DNA of 64,000 nt from Megasphaera stantonii (lineage in GTDB: Bacteria > Bacillota > Negativicutes > Veillonellales > Megasphaeraceae): positions 2,588,761 through 2,652,760 of the forward strand of contig NZ_CP029462.1 in the NCBI RefSeq assembly GCF_003367905.1, in the 5' to 3' direction. This document shows, one piece after another, positions 41,242 to 50,334 of this stretch (positions are counted from its first letter, which is position 1; the number at the start of each line of letters is the position of its first letter). The notes beneath the pieces are model-generated. The model did no database searches. It was not told the origin of the DNA and worked only from the letters and a program-made list of their open reading frames with translations. The translations under genes were made by a program, and so were the position numbers.

Positions 41242-41700
41242 ATGAAGCGGCAGGCTGTATGCGCCGTGTGCGGCCGGGAATTTACAGCCGACCGCGTCAC
41301 GCAGAAATACTGCAGTTCCTACTGCCGCCGCTACGCCCACCGGCACGGCGCGAACAATCATGTCCGTTCGTCGCGGAAGAAGGAAGCCCTGCGCACCTTC
41401 CGCTGCCTGAAATGCGGCAAGCTGGTGCGGGTGACCGAGCCGACGGACCGGCGCATCAAGTTCTGTTCAGCCCACTGCGAGCGCCTGTACTGGAAGCATT
41501 CCAAGAAGGTCAGCTCCGTCGTCATCCGGAGAGCCTTCCAATGCCGCAACTGCGGAACCTTCGTAGAAGTGACGGAGCCGAAAGATAAACGGACGACCTT
41601 CTGCAGCCAGGCTTGTCGGGAAAAGTGGTTTTCCCTCCATAGAAATAAAAACACATTACATATCAAAGGCAATACTGCCATAAGGAGGAGTACAGTATGA
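41242..41700 (+). CDS. triple zinc-ribbon/treble-clef small protein
   Basis: 152 residues, very basic. Three Cys4 modules with the pattern C-x2-C...C-x3-C: CAVCGREF...YCSSYC (about 6-28), CLKCGKLVRV...FCSAHC (about 52-75), CRNCGTFVEV...FCSQAC (about 95-118). Modules 2 and 3 share V-x-V-TEP-x-D-[RK]R, showing internal duplication. Probably nucleic-acid or protein binding in the cytoplasm; no signal peptide. Start ATG 41242 follows GGGGGA. The stop overlaps the adhesin ATG (ATGA), so the two are translationally coupled, suggesting a regulatory or chaperone-like role in adhesin expression. Family not recognised. Confidence 0.75.
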   Translation: MKRQAVCAVCGREFTADRVTQKYCSSYCRRYAHRHGANNHVRSSRKKEALRTFRCLKCGKLVRVTEPTDRRIKFCSAHCERLYWKHSKKVSSVVIRRAFQCRNCGTFVEVTEPKDKRTTFCSQACREKWFSLHRNKNTLHIKGNTAIRRSTV

Positions 41701-44700
41701 ATAAGATTTACAAGGTTATTTGGAGTAAAGTGAAACATCAGTACGTCGTAACATCAGAATTTGCCCACAGCTGCACGAAGAGTACAACGAGCCGCGCAGG
41801 CCGGAGCGCTGCAGCTGTATTGGCTGCATTGATATTGACGACAGGGATATGCGCTGTGCCGGCTCAAGCAGCTGATCCAACGCTCGAAGAGCTGTATTAT
41901 GAACAATTGAACAGCACCGTTCACAACGACGAAACTTCGTCGCCGGTGGTAAAACTGGTTGAAGCACCGACTGCGGTGCCGACTGCCGCAAAAGACGGTG
42001 AACAGGCCGTTGACAACGACACGCAGACTGGCGAAGACGGTGGCATGACAGGTGCGGCTGACCAATATACGGTGGTCAACGAAGACGGATTCTACGCCAG
42101 CAATACGAAAGGTACCCATAACACGTTGAGCAAAGACGGCCTGTGGGTCGGCGGCAAGGACGACAACACGGGCTTCCATGTCGATAACGACGGTAACGTT
42201 CGTACGACGGGAAGCGTTACAGTGAAGTCGGAACAGGGCGACGTAATTATACAGAATGGCGGCGTTCAGGCCGGAAATGTCAAGATCAATACCGATGGAA
42301 AAAATACCATTACCGGCCTGACCAATACAACTTGGGATGGAACGACGGAGACTCCGGATCGTGCGGCGACAGAAGGCCAGTTGGGTCAAGTTCAGGGCGA
42401 TCTCAATGAACTGAACAAAGCTGCTGTAAAATACGATTCGGACGGCCAAGGCGGTTATACGAATAACGTTACTATTGGCGGACAGGTCACGGCAAATTCG
42501 TTCCAGAATACCGATGGTAGCTTTAGTGTAGATGCCAACGGCAACGTGGATGCGGAAACAGTGAAATCCGAAGGTATGTCTGTCGTCGATGAAGACGAAA
42601 ACACAACGTTCCAAGTCTTGGCGAATGGCGATGTAACGGCTCATGATGTAACGGCAACGACAGTAACAGGCGGCACCGTCATCGGGGAAACGATCCGCAA
42701 CACCAATAATAGCTTCAGCGTAGATGCCAACGGCAATGTAGACGCTGAAACGGTGAAATCCGAAGGTATGTCTGTGGTTGACGAAGACGGCAATACGACA
42801 TTCCAAGTCTTGTCGAACGGCGACGTAACGGCGCATGCCGTGACAGCGACGACAGTAACGGGCGGCACGATTCAGAATGCTGATGGCAGCTTCAGTGTAG
42901 ACGCCAACGGCAATGTAGATGCGGAAACGGTGAAATCAGAAGGGATGTCGGTCGTCGATGAAGACGGCAATACGACATTCCAAGTCTTGGCGAATGGCGA
43001 TGTAACGGCAACGACAGTAACAGGCGGCACCGTCATCGGGGAAACGATCCGCAACACCAATAATAGCTTCAGCGTAGATGCCAATGGCAATGTAGACGCT
43101 GAAACGGTGAAATCCGAAGGTATGTCTGTGGTTGACGAAGACGGCAATACGACGTTCCAAGTCTTGTCGAACGGCGACGTAACGGCGCATGCCGTGACAG
43201 CGACGACAGTAACGGGCGGCACGATTCAGAATGCTGATGGCAGCTTCAGTGTAGACGCCAACGGCAATGTAGATGCGGAAACGGTGAAATCAGAAGGGAT
43301 GTCGGTCGTCGATGAAGACGGCAATACGACATTCCAAGTCTTGGCGAATGGCGATGTAACGGCTCATGATGTAACGGCAACGACAGTAACAGGCGGCACC
43401 GTCATCGGGGAAACGATCCGCAACACCAATAATAGCTTCAGCGTAGATGCCAATGGCAATGTAGACGCTGAAACGGTGAAATCCGAAGGTATGTCTGTGG
43501 TTGACGAAGACGGCAATACGACGTTCCAAGTCTTGTCGAACGGCGACGTAACGGCGCATGCCGTGACAGCAACGACAGTAACGGGCGGCACGATTCAGAA
43601 TGCTGATGGCAGCTTCAGTGTAGACGCCAACGGCAATGTAGATGCGGAAACGGTGAAATCAGAAGGGATGTCGGTCGTCGATGAAGACGGCAATACGACG
43701 TTCCAAGTGTTGGCGAACGGCGATGTAACGGCGCATGATGTAATTGCTAATTCCTACAGCAATGTCAACGGCACGTTTGTTGCTGACGAGAATGGCAAAG
43801 TTACAGCTGAAAAAGGCGATATTGGCGATGTATGGTTGTCGGAAGGCAATATTTCCAACGTGAAGAATATCAAAGCGGAAAGCGGCAATATTGGCGACGT
43901 CAAATTGGCTGATGGCAAAGTCACGGCAGACAAAGGAGACATCGGCGACGTATGGTTGTCGGAAGGCAATATTTCCAACGTAAAGAATATCAAAGCGGAA
44001 AGCGGCAATATTGGCGACGTCAAATTGGCTGATGGCAAAGTCACGGCTGAAAAAGGCGATATCGGCGATGTATGGCTGTCGGAAGGTACCATTTCTCACG
44101 TGCAGAATATCACGGCCGAAAGCGGAACGATTGGCAATGTCGAATTAGATGATGGCAAAGTCACGGCAGACAAAGGAGACATCGGCGACGTATGGTTGTC
44201 GGAAGGCAATATTTCCAACGTAAAGAATATCAAAGCGGAAAGCGGCAATATTGGCGACGTCAAATTAGCTGACGGCAAAGTAACGGCCCAAAAGGCTGAT
44301 ATTGGCGGAGTATTTATTAAGAACGAAAGCATTCAGGCTGGAAATATCAAGATCAACGAAAACGGCTCAAATGAAATTACAGGTCTTTCTAATACGAGAT
44401 GGAACGATGGAACACCTGTAGACGAAGATCGTGCCGCAACAGAAGGTCAGTTGTCGACTGTTCAAGGTTATGTAGATGATCTGGAAAAGAAGACACAGCA
44501 CATTACCCATACGGCGACTGACAACGGCCACTATACTACTATAGAAGACCATACGAACTTTAACAGCGACGGCAGTATTGACGCTGTAGACGGCCAGTTC
44601 AGAGTAACAAGCGACGGCGGACTTATGCTTAAGGACGAAGCTGGCAATGAAACCTTCAGAATTTACAACGGCACTGGCGGTATGAAAGCAGCTAGTGGCA

Positions 44701-47700
44701 AGTTTGTTGTCAATGGTAAGACTGGCGAAGTGACTGTTGACGAAAGTCTTTCTGTCGGCAAACACGACGACGGAACCTATGCTTTCACCGTAGATAAAGC
44801 CGGTAATGCAGAAGTTGACGGCACGATGGTAATCCAAGGGCAGACGATTATCAATGCTGATGCCGATATCAAAGGAAGCCTTGGAGCCGCAGGCAATAAG
44901 TTCAAAGTTGATGGAGCTACTGGTGATGTAACGGCTAATTCCTATACAACAGGAGACGTTCGGATTAATACAGATGGTCATAACACGATTACAGGTCTTT
45001 TGAATGTAGAATGGTCTGGCAATGCAGAAGATATTGTAGCAGACCGTGCAGCAACGGAAGGACAACTCCTCGATGTTCAAGGCAATCTCGATACGCTGGC
45101 AAAAGGCGCAGTGATGTATGACGTAGACGAAGACGGAAACGTTACGGATAACGTAACCATTGACGGCAAGATGAGAGCCAGTGAATTTGCGAATTCCAAC
45201 AATACGTTCATGGTAACTGAAGACGGAGCTATCTGGGCTAGCGGCGGCGGCAACATTGACGGCGTAGGATTCCAGGACGGTGTAGTGACAGCTCCGGAAG
45301 GTATCAGTGCAGGATATGATGCCTTTAAGGTAGATGCCCAAGGCAATGTCAGCACAGATGGTACGATTATCGCTCAAGGCAATTCAATGATTGGCGGTGT
45401 CACACTGGAAGACGGCAATGTCCTGACTAATGAAGTATGGGCTGGCAACAATAACTTCCATGTAAACGAAACCGGGAGTGTAACTGCACCAAGCGTAACC
45501 GGCCTTGAAAATACAGAATGGAATGCTGATGAAGTTGTAGCAGACCGTGCAGCAACGGAAGGACAACTCCTTGATGTTCAAGGCAATCTCGATACGCTGT
45601 CAGAAGGCGCAGTGATGTATGACGTAGACGAAGACGGAAACGTTACGGATAACGTAACCATTGACGGCAAGATGAGAGCCAGTGAATTTGCGAATTCCAA
45701 CAATACGTTCATGGTAACTGAAGACGGAGCTATCTGGGCTAGCGGCGGCGGCAACATTGACGGCGTAGGATTCCAGGACGGTGTAGTGACAGCTCCGGAA
45801 GGTATCAGTGCAGGATATGATGCCTTTAAGGTAGATGCCCAAGGCAATGTCAGCACAGATGGTACGATTATCGCTCAAGGCAATTCAATGATTGGCGGTG
45901 TCACACTGGAAGACGGCAATGTCCTGACTAATGAAGTATGGGCTGGCAACAATAACTTCCATGTAAACGAAACCGGGAGTGTAACTGCACCAAGCGTAAC
46001 CGGCCTTGAAAATACAGAATGGAATGCTGATGAAGTTGTAGCAGACCGTGCAGCAACGGAAGGACAACTCCTTGATGTTCAAGGCAATCTCGATACGCTG
46101 TCAGAAGGCGCAGTGATGTATGACGTAGACGAAGACGGAAACGTTACGGATAACGTAACCATTGACGGCAAGATGAGAGCCAGTGAATTTGCGAATTCCA
46201 ACAATACGTTCATGGTAACTGAAGACGGAGCTATCTGGGCTAGCGGCGGCGGCAACATTGACGGCGTAGGATTCCAGGACGGTGTAGTGACAGCTCCGGA
46301 AGGTATCAGTGCAGGATATGATGCCTTTAAGGTAGATGCCCAAGGCAATGTCAGCACAGATGGTACGATTATCGCTCAAGGCAATTCAATGATTGGCGGT
46401 GTCACACTGGAAGACGGCAATGTCCTGACTAATGAAGTATGGGCTGGCAACAATAACTTCCATGTAAACGAAACCGGGAGTGTAACTGCACCAAGCGTAA
46501 CCGGCCTTGAAAATACAGAATGGAATGCTGATGAAGTTGTAGCAGACCGTGCAGCAACGGAAGGACAACTCCTTGATGTTCAAGGCAATCTCGATACGCT
46601 GTCAGAAGGCGCAGTGATGTATGACGTAGACGAAGCCGGAAACATTACGGATAACGTAACCATTGGCGGCAAGATGGAAGCCAGTGAATTTGCGAATTCC
46701 AACAATACGTTCATGGTAACTGAAGACGGAGCTATCTGGGCTAGCGGCGGCGGCAACATTGACGGCGTAGGATTCCAGGACGGTGTAGTGACAGCTCCGG
46801 AAGGTATCAGTGCAGGATATGATGCCTTTAAGGTAGATGCCCAAGGCAATGTCAGCACAGATGGTACGATTATCGCTCAAGGCAATTCAATGATTGGCGG
46901 TGTCACACTGGAAGACGGCAATGTCCTGACTAATGAAGTATGGGCTGGCAACAATAACTTCCATGTAAACGAAACCGGGAGTGTAACTGCACCGAGCGTA
47001 ACCGGCCTTGAAAATACAGAATGGAATGCTGATGAAGTTGTAGCAGACCGTGCAGCAACGGAAGGTCAGCTAGCAGATATTCAAAAACAAGTTACTAATA
47101 ATACAAATAATATAGGTAACTTGACTACTAAATTTAACGAAGCTGGAATTAACACGAACAGCCTTGAAAAAGCGGTTGCTGTTGCTAACCAGCTGGATGG
47201 AGCGAACTTGTCTGCGCTGAACGCCTTGTCGCAAATTGCTCCTATGAGTTTGGATGTAACGATGATGACGAACAGTGTATTGTCGGCACCGCAGGAATCT
47301 CCAAAAGGGATGCGTGATCCGGATCCGAGTGAATGGGGCAACAATGTAACGACTGAAGATATGACGACTATTAATAATAATCTGACCGTTACGGGCGATA
47401 CCCATCTGAAAGGCGATTTGAAAGTCGACGGTGAAGCTACGTTTAACAATAACGTTAGCATCAAAGGCGATCTGAACATGAACAACAACAAAATCACCGG
47501 CGTGGCTGACGGAGAAATCTCCGAAACGTCGAAAGACGCCGTCAACGGCAGCCAGCTCTACGGCGTACAGCAAGATGTCGAAGCTAACGCGAAGAACATC
47601 AGCACTCTCGGCGGCGCAGTCAATAAGCTGGGCAATCGCATTGATGAAGTCGGCGCGGGTGCTGCAGCCTTGGCAGCTCTCCATCCCCTTGATTTCGACC

Positions 47701-48305
47701 CGGACAACAAGTGGGACTTCTCGGCTGGGTACGGCAACTACCGCGGTGAAAGTGCTGTAGCCTTCGGTGCATTCTATCGTCCCAATGAAGACACTATGTT
47801 CAGTGTCGGCGGCACTGTCGGCAATGACGACAACATGGTCAACGCCGGCGTGTCCATCAAGATTGGCTCCGGCAGCAGCGGCGTTACTACGTCCCGCGTC
47901 GCTATGGCCAAGGAAATCAAGGCTATGCGCGATGTCGTCGCTAAGCAGGATGCGCAGATTCAGAAATTGACGGCTATGGTCAACGCTCTCGTCGGCATTC
48001 AGTCCGAACCGGATACGACGACGATGTTCCCGGATGTACCGGAAAACCACTGGGCTTACGAAGCTGTCGCAGCCATGGCTAGAAGCGGCTTAGTAAAGGG
48101 CTATCCCGACGGCGAATTCAAGGGCGATCGCACTATGACCCGTTATGAATTTGCCCAGATCATCCAGAACGCGATTCAGGCCGGAGCGGAAGTAGATTCC
48201 CGTCTGGTAGAAGAATTCAAGCCGGAGCTGGAATATTTCCACATTGCCACGGTCGCGAAGGATAAGGATGGCAACCCGACGATCGAACGCGTACGGGCTA
48301 ACTAA
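41697..48305 (+). CDS. trimeric autotransporter adhesin with YadA anchor and C-terminal SLH domain
   Basis: 2202 residues. Extended signal peptide region (MNKIYKVIWSKVKHQYVVTSE) and signal sequence to about residue 58 (PAQA). The passenger is built of repeats: seven copies of SFSVDANGNVDAETVKSEG-type units (42520-43740), four 40-residue units with GDIGDVWLSEG (43800-44290), and four 167-residue units (about 45047-47050). DRAATEGQL segments mark neck-like turns. Then a neck (ITGVADGEIS...DAVNGSQLYGV, about 1930-1960) and the YadA beta-barrel anchor (about 1995-2062). Unusually, a coiled coil and an SLH domain (MFPDVPENHWAYEAV...GYPDGEF...MTRYEFAQ, about 2110-2160) follow the barrel, in the periplasm, where SLH could bind peptidoglycan. 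AAGGAGGAG upstream. Confidence 0.95.
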   Translation: MNKIYKVIWSKVKHQYVVTSEFAHSCTKSTTSRAGRSAAAVLAALILTTGICAVPAQAADPTLEELYYEQLNSTVHNDETSSPVVKLVEAPTAVPTAAKDGEQAVDNDTQTGEDGGMTGAADQYTVVNEDGFYASNTKGTHNTLSKDGLWVGGKDDNTGFHVDNDGNVRTTGSVTVKSEQGDVIIQNGGVQAGNVKINTDGKNTITGLTNTTWDGTTETPDRAATEGQLGQVQGDLNELNKAAVKYDSDGQGGYTNNVTIGGQVTANSFQNTDGSFSVDANGNVDAETVKSEGMSVVDEDENTTFQVLANGDVTAHDVTATTVTGGTVIGETIRNTNNSFSVDANGNVDAETVKSEGMSVVDEDGNTTFQVLSNGDVTAHAVTATTVTGGTIQNADGSFSVDANGNVDAETVKSEGMSVVDEDGNTTFQVLANGDVTATTVTGGTVIGETIRNTNNSFSVDANGNVDAETVKSEGMSVVDEDGNTTFQVLSNGDVTAHAVTATTVTGGTIQNADGSFSVDANGNVDAETVKSEGMSVVDEDGNTTFQVLANGDVTAHDVTATTVTGGTVIGETIRNTNNSFSVDANGNVDAETVKSEGMSVVDEDGNTTFQVLSNGDVTAHAVTATTVTGGTIQNADGSFSVDANGNVDAETVKSEGMSVVDEDGNTTFQVLANGDVTAHDVIANSYSNVNGTFVADENGKVTAEKGDIGDVWLSEGNISNVKNIKAESGNIGDVKLADGKVTADKGDIGDVWLSEGNISNVKNIKAESGNIGDVKLADGKVTAEKGDIGDVWLSEGTISHVQNITAESGTIGNVELDDGKVTADKGDIGDVWLSEGNISNVKNIKAESGNIGDVKLADGKVTAQKADIGGVFIKNESIQAGNIKINENGSNEITGLSNTRWNDGTPVDEDRAATEGQLSTVQGYVDDLEKKTQHITHTATDNGHYTTIEDHTNFNSDGSIDAVDGQFRVTSDGGLMLKDEAGNETFRIYNGTGGMKAASGKFVVNGKTGEVTVDESLSVGKHDDGTYAFTVDKAGNAEVDGTMVIQGQTIINADADIKGSLGAAGNKFKVDGATGDVTANSYTTGDVRINTDGHNTITGLLNVEWSGNAEDIVADRAATEGQLLDVQGNLDTLAKGAVMYDVDEDGNVTDNVTIDGKMRASEFANSNNTFMVTEDGAIWASGGGNIDGVGFQDGVVTAPEGISAGYDAFKVDAQGNVSTDGTIIAQGNSMIGGVTLEDGNVLTNEVWAGNNNFHVNETGSVTAPSVTGLENTEWNADEVVADRAATEGQLLDVQGNLDTLSEGAVMYDVDEDGNVTDNVTIDGKMRASEFANSNNTFMVTEDGAIWASGGGNIDGVGFQDGVVTAPEGISAGYDAFKVDAQGNVSTDGTIIAQGNSMIGGVTLEDGNVLTNEVWAGNNNFHVNETGSVTAPSVTGLENTEWNADEVVADRAATEGQLLDVQGNLDTLSEGAVMYDVDEDGNVTDNVTIDGKMRASEFANSNNTFMVTEDGAIWASGGGNIDGVGFQDGVVTAPEGISAGYDAFKVDAQGNVSTDGTIIAQGNSMIGGVTLEDGNVLTNEVWAGNNNFHVNETGSVTAPSVTGLENTEWNADEVVADRAATEGQLLDVQGNLDTLSEGAVMYDVDEAGNITDNVTIGGKMEASEFANSNNTFMVTEDGAIWASGGGNIDGVGFQDGVVTAPEGISAGYDAFKVDAQGNVSTDGTIIAQGNSMIGGVTLEDGNVLTNEVWAGNNNFHVNETGSVTAPSVTGLENTEWNADEVVADRAATEGQLADIQKQVTNNTNNIGNLTTKFNEAGINTNSLEKAVAVANQLDGANLSALNALSQIAPMSLDVTMMTNSVLSAPQESPKGMRDPDPSEWGNNVTTEDMTTINNNLTVTGDTHLKGDLKVDGEATFNNNVSIKGDLNMNNNKITGVADGEISETSKDAVNGSQLYGVQQDVEANAKNISTLGGAVNKLGNRIDEVGAGAAALAALHPLDFDPDNKWDFSAGYGNYRGESAVAFGAFYRPNEDTMFSVGGTVGNDDNMVNAGVSIKIGSGSSGVTTSRVAMAKEIKAMRDVVAKQDAQIQKLTAMVNALVGIQSEPDTTTMFPDVPENHWAYEAVAAMARSGLVKGYPDGEFKGDRTMTRYEFAQIIQNAIQAGAEVDSRLVEEFKPELEYFHIATVAKDKDGNPTIERVRAN
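42515..43740 (+). repeat. seven tandem adhesin repeats (alternating two types)
   Basis: Units containing GTAGATGCCAACGGCAA-like sequence occur seven times, alternating between GTVIGETIRNTNN-linked and GTIQNADG-linked types, with near-identical DNA. One copy (after 42990) lacks the short AHDV segment. Confidence 0.85.
43800..44290 (+). repeat. four 120-bp adhesin repeats
   Basis: Units start near 43801, 43921, 44041 and 44161. Each encodes GDIGDVWLSEG-x-IS and ending DGKVTA. The third unit is the most diverged. Confidence 0.85.
45047..47050 (+). repeat. four 501-bp adhesin repeats
   Basis: Strict 501-bp (167-residue) period. Units 1-3 are nearly identical in DNA; unit 4 differs at a few positions near 46632-46680. 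The high identity implies recent duplication or gene conversion. Confidence 0.9.
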
Positions 48306-48356
48306 CTTCATACGGAAAGGCTTTGTGAATAGCTTATAGCTGACACAAGGCAAGAG

Positions 48357-48391
48357 AAACGAGTCGGGGGAAACCTCGGCTCGTTTTTTCT
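48357..48391 (+). terminator. intrinsic terminator of the adhesin operon
   Basis: AAACGAGTCGGGG, GAAA loop, CCTCGGCTCGTTTTTT. Confidence 0.85.
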
Positions 48392-48423
48392 ATCATTTTA
48401 TTCATTTAAAGGAGGAACTTCCC

Positions 48424-49047
48424 ATGAATCAAACCGTATGCCAATGGATAGAACGCGCTCAGAAAGGCGAGGAAGAGGCGGTCTTGCTGATATTGCAGCA
48501 GTTCCGGCCCTTGATTTGCAAGTACGCCCGGCGGCACCGATATTGCTACGATTCGCTGGACGAGGCCGTGTCGGTGGCCCAGCTGGCGATTTTGGAATGC
48601 GTCCATGCCTTCGACGTAACTTGCGGCGACGAAGCTCACAAGGCCTTCCGCCGGGCTGTAGACCGGGTGTTTAAGAAGGAGAGCCGGCGGTTTAGGACCT
48701 ATATGGAGAAGATAGAGACGGCTCTTCATATAGACGAGAGCGCCGAGGCATTAGGCTTGATGGGCGGCGACGAGCAGGACCCGCACCGACAAGCTGTGGT
48801 GTCCGAGGTGCGGGAGCTGGTGCGGAAGTGCTTGAACAATCTGACGGAAGAAGAACGGCGATTTCTCCGCTTGCGCTGCCAGCATGACTTGACCTACGGC
48901 GACGTAGCCAAACGCTGCGGCCTGTCCCTGTCGCAGGCTCATAAGCTGACGAAGGCGGCTATGGCTAAATTTCATGAGGCTATGGGCTGTTACGGCGGTG
49001 GAGAAGGCGAGGTTTATGGAGCACTGCGTCCAGACGGGCAGCTGTAG
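48424..49047 (+). CDS. sigma-70-like (ECF/phage-type) regulator
   Basis: 207 residues. An N-terminal region like sigma region 2 (AQKGEEEAVLLILQQFRPLICKYARRH, SLDEAVSVAQLAILECVHAFD) and a C-terminal region-4 helix-turn-helix (LTEEERRFLRLRCQHDLTYGDVAKRCGLSLSQAHKLTKAAMAKFHE, about 135-185). The linker is unusual and acidic. It may be an alternative sigma factor or a sigma-like transcription activator; a helix-turn-helix of the competence sigma type (ComX/SigH-like) is possible. AAAGGAGGA lies 9 bases upstream. The position directly after the adhesin makes a regulatory link conceivable but unproven. Confidence 0.7.
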   Translation: MNQTVCQWIERAQKGEEEAVLLILQQFRPLICKYARRHRYCYDSLDEAVSVAQLAILECVHAFDVTCGDEAHKAFRRAVDRVFKKESRRFRTYMEKIETALHIDESAEALGLMGGDEQDPHRQAVVSEVRELVRKCLNNLTEEERRFLRLRCQHDLTYGDVAKRCGLSLSQAHKLTKAAMAKFHEAMGCYGGGEGEVYGALRPDGQL

Positions 49048-49090
49048 GCGGCAGGCCACACAATTTGACGATATTTTTTTGAAAAAATCA

Positions 49091-49119
49091 TTGACGAATA
49101 GCCCCTGAAATGATATTAT
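49091..49119 (+). promoter_or_regulatory. promoter of tRNA-Ser
   Basis: TTGACG (49091-49096), 17-base spacer, TATTAT (49114-49119). Confidence 0.65.
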
Positions 49120-49135
49120 AATAAAGTATTTGCGT

Positions 49136-49224
49136 GGAGCGGTATCGAAGTGGTCATAACGGGGCTGACTCGAAATCAGTTAGGCCGAAAGGTCTCGTGG
49201 GTTCGAATCCCACCCGCTCCGCCA
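49136..49224 (+). tRNA. tRNA-Ser (anticodon CGA)
   Basis: Acceptor arms GGAGCGG and CCGCTCC with encoded GCCA end; anticodon loop CTCGAAA between GCTGA and TCAGT; long class-II variable arm (TAGGCCGAAAGGTCTCG); T arm GTGGGTTCGAATCCCAC. Reads UCG codons. Confidence 0.97.
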
Positions 49225-49227
49225 GAC

Positions 49228-49275
49228 AAGAACCGCGCTGTCGAGCAGAAATGCTTGGCAGTGCGGTTCTTTTTT
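49228..49275 (+). terminator. intrinsic terminator after tRNA-Ser
   Basis: AAGAACCGCGCTG and CAGTGCGGTTCTT arms followed by T's. Confidence 0.8.
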
Positions 49276-49486
49276 GCGTTTAAGAGCCTTTTACGGCTGT
49301 TTTTCTGCCTAAAAAAACGGCATTGAATAGAATCTATTATCGATGCTTGACATATAGCTTTCTACGCCGGTGCCTTCTCCATAAATATGGTAAAATTAAC
49401 AAAGTAGCCGCATGAGAAAATAAGTCTTTGCATGCGGCCGTTTCTTTGATATGCGTGTAAACTATGTTGCATTATTATTAAATTTG
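49276..49486. other. intergenic, nothing recognised
   Basis: Short AT-rich stretch between the tRNA terminator and the leftward toxin gene. No gene or repeat found. Confidence 0.5.
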
Positions 49487-49750
49487 CTATTTATCCCTAT
49501 AATGAGAACCACACTGGACGATTTTTATTATGCCTTTATCTATGCGATATACGATGCGGTTGGAATCATCTATTCGACGATTCCAATAAGCGGATAAATC
49601 GCCGCTTAACCGTTCCGGCTTGCCAATTCCTTCATATCCGTTGCGGTCTATATCTCTCAGAAGTTGTAAAATGCGTTTCAGCGTTTTCTTATCTTGTTTT
49701 GTCCAATATTCAAAATCTTCCCAGGCTTCATCAGTCCATGCTTTGATCAT
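49487..49750 (-). CDS. toxin of the YoeB/Txe family
   Basis: 87 residues. WTDEAWEDFEYWTKQDKKTLKRI and GIGKPERLSGDLSAYWNRRIDDSNRIVYRI, ending QCGSHYRDK, are typical of YoeB/Txe ribosome-dependent mRNA interferases (RelE fold); the conserved Arg and the C-terminal His-Tyr needed for cleavage are present. It overlaps the upstream antitoxin gene by 20 bases, so it is translated after it. Confidence 0.92.
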   Translation of the reverse strand: MIKAWTDEAWEDFEYWTKQDKKTLKRILQLLRDIDRNGYEGIGKPERLSGDLSAYWNRRIDDSNRIVYRIDKGIIKIVQCGSHYRDK

Positions 49751-50000
49751 CTGTAATTACCTCATGAATTATACCGCCTGTAGCTTCCATCTGCGCGATA
49801 GAACGGCGAAGTCGAGCCATGTTTTTCTCAGAATAAAAGGGATCTATAGACACGTCGAAGGGGATACGTTTTTCCCTTGTCATTTTTTTTGCCAGCATGG
49901 TAATAGCCGTAGTCATAGAAAGTCCCAGATCATTGCAAATGCGGTCAAATTCTTTTTTTAAGGATTCGTCCATTCGGACGCTGATTGTAGTTTGTGCCAT
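49731..50000 (-). CDS. antitoxin of the RelB/DinJ family
   Basis: 89 residues. The N-terminal ribbon-helix-helix (TTISVRMDESLKKEFDRICNDLGLSMTTAITMLAKKM) binds DNA, and the C-terminal tail wraps the toxin. ATG 50000 is preferred; GGAG is 10 bases upstream, and a GTG three codons earlier is too close. The pair is probably autoregulated through the operator in the adjoining upstream region. Confidence 0.92.
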   Translation of the reverse strand: MAQTTISVRMDESLKKEFDRICNDLGLSMTTAITMLAKKMTREKRIPFDVSIDPFYSEKNMARLRRSIAQMEATGGIIHEVITDDQSMD

Positions 50001-50334
50001 CGTAAACACGCTCCTTTCTATTTATATTTTAATACAATATCCATACAACATCAATACAATTAGCAAAAAGTGTATTTGATGATTATTTGAAGAAGTATTG
50101 CAGAATGCAATGTTTCAAGAAAAATGGATATACTTATTGCCGCTGCAGCTGAATACAAAATCGTTGTATTTTTTACGTATATTTTTATCGATGAAACGCT
50201 TTAGGTTCATGAAGATATAAAAATTTAAGAGTATCACTCATTGTATGCCGAATATTCTAATTAAATTTCATCTTATGGTATAATATCTATATGTATATTG
50301 ATTATAACAAATTCGGCGCAGGGAGGAATGCAGG
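50001..50334. promoter_or_regulatory. divergent region between toxin-antitoxin pair and MBL gene
   Basis: AT-rich. TGGTATAAT (50276-50284) is an extended -10 before the MBL gene. CAATATCCATACAACATCAATACAAT near 50034 (read with interruptions) repeats an ATACAA word and may be the RelB operator. No gene seen. Confidence 0.45.

Noticed and set aside
44367..46880. Repeated antisense ORFs of 65, 92 and 336 residues
   Set aside because: They recur every 501 bp because the adhesin repeats do; shadows of the sense gene.
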